Source: JANNMJ01 sp031397815 (GTDB lineage Bacteria > Bacteroidota > Bacteroidia > Cytophagales > Hymenobacteraceae). Taken from it: DNA of 64,000 bases. This document shows positions 60,095-64,000 of the stretch, one piece after another. The notes under the pieces were generated by a model that was not told the origin of the DNA, did no database searches, and saw only the letters and a program-made list of their open reading frames with translations. The translations under genes and the position numbers were made by a program. Position 1 is the first letter of the stretch, and the number at the start of each line of letters is the position of its first letter. The stretch covers positions 20,319 through 84,318 of the forward strand of contig JANNMJ010000062.1 in the NCBI GenBank assembly GCA_031397815.1. Direction: 5' to 3'.

Positions 60095-62527
60095 ATGAGC
60101 CGCAACATCTACCGGCTATTCGGCCTGCTGTGCCTGCTGTTGAGTACGCCGCTGGCTCCGGCGGCGCGGGCGCAGGGCTTTATGGGGCTGAGCGCATCGA
60201 ACTACGCCGGGACGCAGGCGCTGACAGTCAACCCGTCGAGCATCGCCGATTCGCGCTTTCGGCTTTACGTCAACATCGGGGCGGCCGATGTCAATCTCTA
60301 CAACAACTACCTCAAGGTAGATATGCCGTTCGGGTTGGTGCCGCTGGTTCGGAACCGCGCCCCCGACGAGTACCGCAACACGCGCGGTCACTTGAAATTC
60401 GACAGTAACTGGCTGAGCCAAGACCTCACGGGCCGCGCCAAATTCGTGACGGTGAGCGGCGAAGTGCGCCTGCCGACCGTGATGGTGGCGCTGCCGCATC
60501 AGCAGAGCGTGGCATTCGGGAGCCGCGTGCGCGCGTATCTGCAAGTAAACAACGTGAGCGAGCCGCTGGCGCAGCTGAGCCGCTTCGGACTGGACGATGC
60601 CGATGAGCTGGGCCTCGCGAATCAGCTTTTGAAGGACAATCGCTTCTCCGTAAACCTCAACACTTGGCAGGAATTCAACGCGTCGTACGCGCGGGTGCTG
60701 CTCCCCGCCGGCCCGCACTTCCTGAAAGCCGGCGCCACGGTGAAGTATCTGGTAGGGCTGGCGGGCGGGTACATTAATAATGAAGGGCTGGGCTACATCG
60801 TGTATAACAGCGATAGTATTCAGGTCCGCGACCGCAAAGTGAGCTACGGCTACACCGATTACCGCTACTATCAGAGCGATTACGGCTTCCGCACCCGCAA
60901 CCTCTATAATAAGGACCGCCTCGGACGCGGAATGGGCCTCGATGTGGGGCTGACGTATGAGTTCCGGCCCGACGCCGACAAGTACGTCTACAACATGGAC
61001 GGCGAAACCGGCCTCCCCGACGACACGCAGAACAAGTACAAGTTGCGCGTCGGGCTGGCTATCGTCGATTTGGGCCGCGTGAAGTACACCAATCAGACCT
61101 ACGTCAGCAATTCTAAGCTCACGGGCAGCAGCACGCTGCCACTCGGCTCGCTCGATACGCTCACGTACCGCGACCTCGACCACGTCGATGCGCTCGTCCA
61201 GAAGCTCGTGGGCGTTGAGACGCGGACCACGACGTTTAAGTCGCGGCTGCCGCACACGCTCAACCTCACCGCTGATTATCACCTGCACCGCAACTACTAC
61301 GTGGGGGCGCTGTGGAGCCAAAGCCTGCTCTCGCGGTACGCCGTGGGGGTGCGCACGTTCTCCAGCCTCACGGTCATTCCGCGCTTCGAGAAGAAGAAGA
61401 TCGAAGTGGCGCTGCCGCTGTCGATGGCCGATGATTACAGGCGGTTTGGGGTGGGAATGATGGTGCGCGTCGGACCGGCGTTTATAGGCTCCGATAATCT
61501 GGCGGGGGTTTTGGGGAAAGGCCGGGTCAGCGGGTATGACCTGTATATGGGTGTCGCGTTCGCACTCTATCAACGGAAGCCCCTTGACCGTGATGGCGAC
61601 GGCGTATCCGATAAAGTGGACCTGTGCCCCGATGTTAAGGGCGTGTGGGAATTCAAGGGTTGCCCCGACCGCGACGGTGATCACGTAGCCGACGTAGTAG
61701 ATAAGTGCCCCGACGACGCAGGTCCGGCCGAGTTCCAGGGTTGCCCCGACCGCGACGGTGATCGGATCGTCGACCGCGAGGATCAGTGCCCCGATGTAGC
61801 TGGTCCGGTCGAGTTCCAAGGTTGTCCGGACCGGGATGGCGATAAGATTATCGACCGCGACGATGCTTGTCCGGATGTTGCCGGGGTGTCGGAGTTCAAG
61901 GGCTGCCCAGACCGCGACGGTGACCACGTAGCCGACACGGACGATCACTGCCCTGACTTAATCGGTGCGAAAGATCACTTCGGGTGCCCCGACACTGACG
62001 CCGACGGGCTGTACGACGACGTCGACCAGTGCCCAACCGTAGCGGGTCCGGCAACCAATAAAGGCTGTCCGCTGGCGGATACCGACGGCGATGGCGTGCC
62101 CGACCCGACCGATCTGTGCCCCCTTACGCCGGGTCCGGTGAGCAACAACGGCTGCCCGGTGCTCACGCCCATGGAGACGAAGATTCTGAGCACGGCGTTC
62201 GGCAATCTGGAGTTCGAGTTCCGCAAGGCGGTCATCCGGCCGTCGTCGTTTCCGGCGCTGCGCGAGCTAGCGAATCTCCTCGACGAGAAGCCGACGTACC
62301 GGCTGCGCCTCGCGGGGCACACCGACAATGTCGGGTCGACGGCCGCGAACCTCAAGCTATCGGAGCAGCGCGCCACGGCCGTCAAGAACTACCTCGTGCA
62401 GCAGGGCATCGACGCCGGGCGGTTCGACGTGGAGTTCTACGGCAGCTTCAAGCCCATCGACACGAACGCCACCGCTGCCGGAAGAGACCGCAACCGCCGC
62501 GTCGAGATGACGGTGGTGTTTGAGTAG
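60095..62527 (+). CDS. OmpA-family protein with DUF5723-like barrel and seven TSP3 repeats
   Basis: 810 residues from the ATG at 60095, with a signal peptide ending near APAARA. About 25-495 is an outer-membrane porin-like domain (DUF5723 type: FMGLSASNYAGTQALTVNPS ... IADSRFRLYVN). Seven calcium-binding thrombospondin type 3 repeats follow (pattern DRDGDxxxDxxDxCPD, 27 residues each, about 502-695), then an OmpA C-terminal peptidoglycan-binding domain (AGHTDNVGSTAANLKLSEQRA, about 735-810). It likely anchors the outer membrane to peptidoglycan. Such proteins are common in T9SS-bearing Bacteroidota; a direct link to T9SS is not shown here. Confidence 0.93.
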   Translation: MSRNIYRLFGLLCLLLSTPLAPAARAQGFMGLSASNYAGTQALTVNPSSIADSRFRLYVNIGAADVNLYNNYLKVDMPFGLVPLVRNRAPDEYRNTRGHLKFDSNWLSQDLTGRAKFVTVSGEVRLPTVMVALPHQQSVAFGSRVRAYLQVNNVSEPLAQLSRFGLDDADELGLANQLLKDNRFSVNLNTWQEFNASYARVLLPAGPHFLKAGATVKYLVGLAGGYINNEGLGYIVYNSDSIQVRDRKVSYGYTDYRYYQSDYGFRTRNLYNKDRLGRGMGLDVGLTYEFRPDADKYVYNMDGETGLPDDTQNKYKLRVGLAIVDLGRVKYTNQTYVSNSKLTGSSTLPLGSLDTLTYRDLDHVDALVQKLVGVETRTTTFKSRLPHTLNLTADYHLHRNYYVGALWSQSLLSRYAVGVRTFSSLTVIPRFEKKKIEVALPLSMADDYRRFGVGMMVRVGPAFIGSDNLAGVLGKGRVSGYDLYMGVAFALYQRKPLDRDGDGVSDKVDLCPDVKGVWEFKGCPDRDGDHVADVVDKCPDDAGPAEFQGCPDRDGDRIVDREDQCPDVAGPVEFQGCPDRDGDKIIDRDDACPDVAGVSEFKGCPDRDGDHVADTDDHCPDLIGAKDHFGCPDTDADGLYDDVDQCPTVAGPATNKGCPLADTDGDGVPDPTDLCPLTPGPVSNNGCPVLTPMETKILSTAFGNLEFEFRKAVIRPSSFPALRELANLLDEKPTYRLRLAGHTDNVGSTAANLKLSEQRATAVKNYLVQQGIDAGRFDVEFYGSFKPIDTNATAAGRDRNRRVEMTVVFE

Positions 62528-62743
62528 AAGAGTCGCCAAGCCCGCCAAGCTTCGAACATTTCAACAAAAAATTAGATTTTTCCGTCGAATCGCAAATTAT
62601 CGCCGACTAAGCCTACTTACCGACGCGCGAACTTTCTGGCAGAGGCTTTTCCGTTTACCGGCGAAAAAGCGATGTTGGTAAGGAAAATCACCGGGTTCGT
62701 CGAATATTTTCCCATCGCTTCCGCAAGCGTTGCACCTTTGTAT

Positions 62744-62897
62744 CAACACTTCGCTCCCGGAGGAATCTGTTCGAAGGAGAGTCTGGTCGACACCAAGCGT
62801 GTCCTGGGCATCTACCTGCCAATGGAGGTTCCGGAGTAGCCAAGAGTTGGAAATGTGATGAGATGGGGAAAAAACCGTCGGCTTCCGGCGGTTTTTT
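62744..62897 (+). ncRNA. candidate structured small RNA (6S-like closing-stem architecture)
   Basis: No protein-coding character in 62528-63133. A -7-like box CACCTTTG lies at 62733-62740; 4 bases later the first strand of a long interrupted closing stem begins: CAAC 62744-62747 with GTTG 62846-62849, CTT 62749-62751 with AAG 62842-62844, GCT 62753-62755 with AGC 62838-62840, CCGGA 62757-62761 with TCCGG 62830-62834. Inside is a hairpin GACAC/GTGTC (62789-62803). A strong terminator follows at once. This promoter-stem-terminator order fits a ~150-nt RNA; 6S RNA is one possibility, unconfirmed. Confidence 0.5.
62869..62897 (+). terminator. rho-independent terminator
   Basis: AAAAAACCGTCGG (62869-62881) pairs with CCGGCGGTTTTTT (62885-62897) with one T-G wobble and a CTT loop. 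It ends the candidate small RNA transcript. Confidence 0.9.
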
Positions 62898-63052
62898 CTA
62901 TTCTCACATTCCTTCTCTCCCCCTTGCCATTCGACCCTGAACTCAACAGGCTTCGCGGCATCAGACCACAGCTATTCGCGGGTCGGCACTTGACGTTTAC
63001 CACAACAATCTATCGGTTCAACCCCTAAAGCAGGGTGTTGGCCTTCTTCCGT

Positions 63053-63084
63053 TTGCTATCCGGTCGTTGCACCCCACATATTTG
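63053..63084 (+). promoter_or_regulatory. probable promoter of the small exported protein gene
   Basis: TTG at 63053-63055 and CATATTTG at 63077-63084 match the Bacteroidota -33 TTG and -7 TAnnTTTG elements, with 21 bp between. The start codon is 49 bp after the box, so this gene would have a normal leader. Confidence 0.5.
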
Positions 63085-63133
63085 CAACGTTTTCCGGCGA
63101 TAGTACAAACCGCCGCTTCAAAACCTCTCTCCA

Positions 63134-63619
63134 ATGAAACTCTCCTCTACTCTCTGCACGCTCGCTGCCGCTTTCCTTGTAACGCTCAACGCGATGGCTG
63201 GTGGTAAAGACACCAAGGTCGCGGCCCCTGCCGCTGATGCAGCCGTTCACCCGGCGCTCGCCACCCCGCCCGTAGTTGTCGTGCAGCCGTCGATGGAGCC
63301 GCTGGCTTACATGATGGCTTGGCAAAGCGCCGCCAACGCCACGCACCACACTGATGCCGTGCAGCTCACGCACGCAATGGCCGACCTCGTCGGCTTGCCG
63401 ACCGGCCCCGCGCACGATGCCCTGGAGCGGTTCCTTGACGCTGAGCTAGCCGCTAGCCCCGGCCGCTTCGATGCATCGGCGGAACCCCTCGAAACGTTGA
63501 GCCAGATGCTGCGCGAGAACGTCGGGAGCTTCCAGCGCATCCTCAGCCCGGCGCTTTCCGAAGTAGGTTACGCCCGGTATCAGAAGCTGCTCGACTCGCT
63601 GAACATCAAAGCGAACTAG
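63134..63619 (+). CDS. small exported protein of unknown function
   Basis: 161 residues with a clear signal peptide (SSTLCTLAAAFLVTLNAMA). The mature part is short, Ala/Pro-rich at its start and then helical with acidic and amphipathic segments (DALERFLDAELAASPGRFD, LSQMLRENVGSFQRILSPAL). No cysteines after the signal, no recognised family. It lies downstream of the candidate RNA and upstream of a long hairpin. Confidence 0.78.
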   Translation: MKLSSTLCTLAAAFLVTLNAMAGGKDTKVAAPAADAAVHPALATPPVVVVQPSMEPLAYMMAWQSAANATHHTDAVQLTHAMADLVGLPTGPAHDALERFLDAELAASPGRFDASAEPLETLSQMLRENVGSFQRILSPALSEVGYARYQKLLDSLNIKAN

Positions 63620-63722
63620 TTACGGGCTGCTCCGGCGGTCACATCCTCCTTCCTTTACCTTACGCTCTATCTTAAGATTTGAGCTGACTTACAGCTCTCG
63701 CTTACCGATACCTACTTACCCG

Positions 63723-63764
63723 ATTGCGCCGGATTGGAAGACGAGTCTTCTGATCCGGCGCAAT
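63723..63764 (+). terminator. long hairpin after the small exported gene
   Basis: ATTGCGCCGGAT at 63723-63734 is inverted at 63753-63764, with an inner GAAGAC/GTCTTC stem. Eighteen paired bases in all, but the T tract after it is weak, so termination is likely yet not certain. Confidence 0.65.
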
Positions 63765-63782
63765 TGCTTTATGGGTAGTGGG

Positions 63783-64000
63783 GGAAGTGGCGCGGGCGGG
63801 CACCGGGACATATCAGGATGCGCGGGCGGGCACAAGGCCCTCCCCTACCTACAATCAGCCAAAATAGGCGCCGAACGGGCTGTATGGCCTTTTATGGATT
63901 GTAATACGCACGTAGGGGCGTGGCCTTGTGCCCGCCCGCATGTGGTATTCGAACGCACACGGCATCATATCAGAATGCGCGGGCGGGCGTAGGGGCGTGG
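63783..64000. repeat. cluster of R4 elements to the window edge
   Basis: CGCGGGCGGGCAC at about 63790 and the fuller GCGGGCGGGCACAAGGCCC at 63822, an inverted copy (CGTAGGGGCGTGGCCTTGTG) at 63911 and a partial copy (GCGCGGGCGGGCG) from about 63977. The element is cut by the window end. No coding region is recognised in 63620-64000. Confidence 0.8.

Noticed and set aside
60116..61948. 610-residue open frame on the minus strand
   Set aside because: Antisense of the OmpA/TSP3 gene; the repeat region makes all frames open, and the plus-strand protein is unmistakable.

Overview
The window looks like a chromosomal segment of a GC-rich member of the Bacteroidota, most likely a Hymenobacter-like member of the Cytophagales. 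The evidence is two giant secreted proteins ending in type IX secretion (T9SS) sorting domains, an OmpA/TSP3 protein with a Bacteroidota-type porin-like N-terminus, start regions without Shine-Dalgarno sequences, and Bacteroidota-type -7 promoter boxes (nAnnTTTG) placed 4 to 9 nt before start codons. No phage, transposase, CRISPR array, rRNA or tRNA was recognised.

Layout. 1-433: end of an isoprenylcysteine methyltransferase-like gene. 627-12110 (minus strand): a polysaccharide block of a three-domain APH/nucleotidyltransferase/thymidylate-kinase-like protein, an LbH acyltransferase, a glycosyltransferase and a fused double glycosyltransferase, followed by a sigma-54 activator and a hybrid histidine kinase. 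12741-17369: a 1542-residue T9SS surface protein. 17718-24914 (plus strand): an exopolysaccharide export operon of stand-alone receiver, Wza-like lipoprotein, Wzc-like chain-length protein with a decayed kinase domain, Wzx-like flippase, glycosyltransferase and Wzy/ligase-like protein. 25051-25728: LuxR-type response regulator. 25844-32374: a 2176-residue T9SS metalloprotease with about ten IPT/TIG domains. 32821-47819: mostly housekeeping and metabolism (dienelactone hydrolase, TetA-like MFS, TonB-like protein, mtaB, RsmB-like methyltransferase, histidine kinase, GNAT, NADAR, heptose-7-P kinase, aminotransferase, dcd, hemL). 47937-51095: two lineage-specific genes. 51336-62527: LppC-like protein, guaA, an exonuclease/GIY-YIG fusion, a barrel-like protein, a GDPD lipoprotein, a carboxylesterase and the OmpA protein. 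62744-62897: a candidate structured small RNA. 63134-63619: a small exported protein.

How the parts may work together. The two polysaccharide blocks on either side of the 1542-residue surface protein probably form one exopolysaccharide system (glycosyl transfer and modification on the left, export and polymerisation on the right), with three response regulators and a hybrid kinase nearby. No initiating undecaprenyl-phosphate sugar transferase and no active BY-kinase are visible in the window.

The most unusual non-coding content is the intergenic repeats. Five modular ~115-130 bp inverted repeats all lie between oppositely oriented genes. Two composite palindromes sit beside 10- or 12-bp tandem repeats. 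Four tandem arrays or duplications have periods of 21, 42, 42 and 168 bp, all multiples of 21 bp. There are also CACATC-rich tracts at gene ends. Start codons were chosen by signal-peptide logic, overlaps and -7 boxes. Everything is read by eye; no database search was run.
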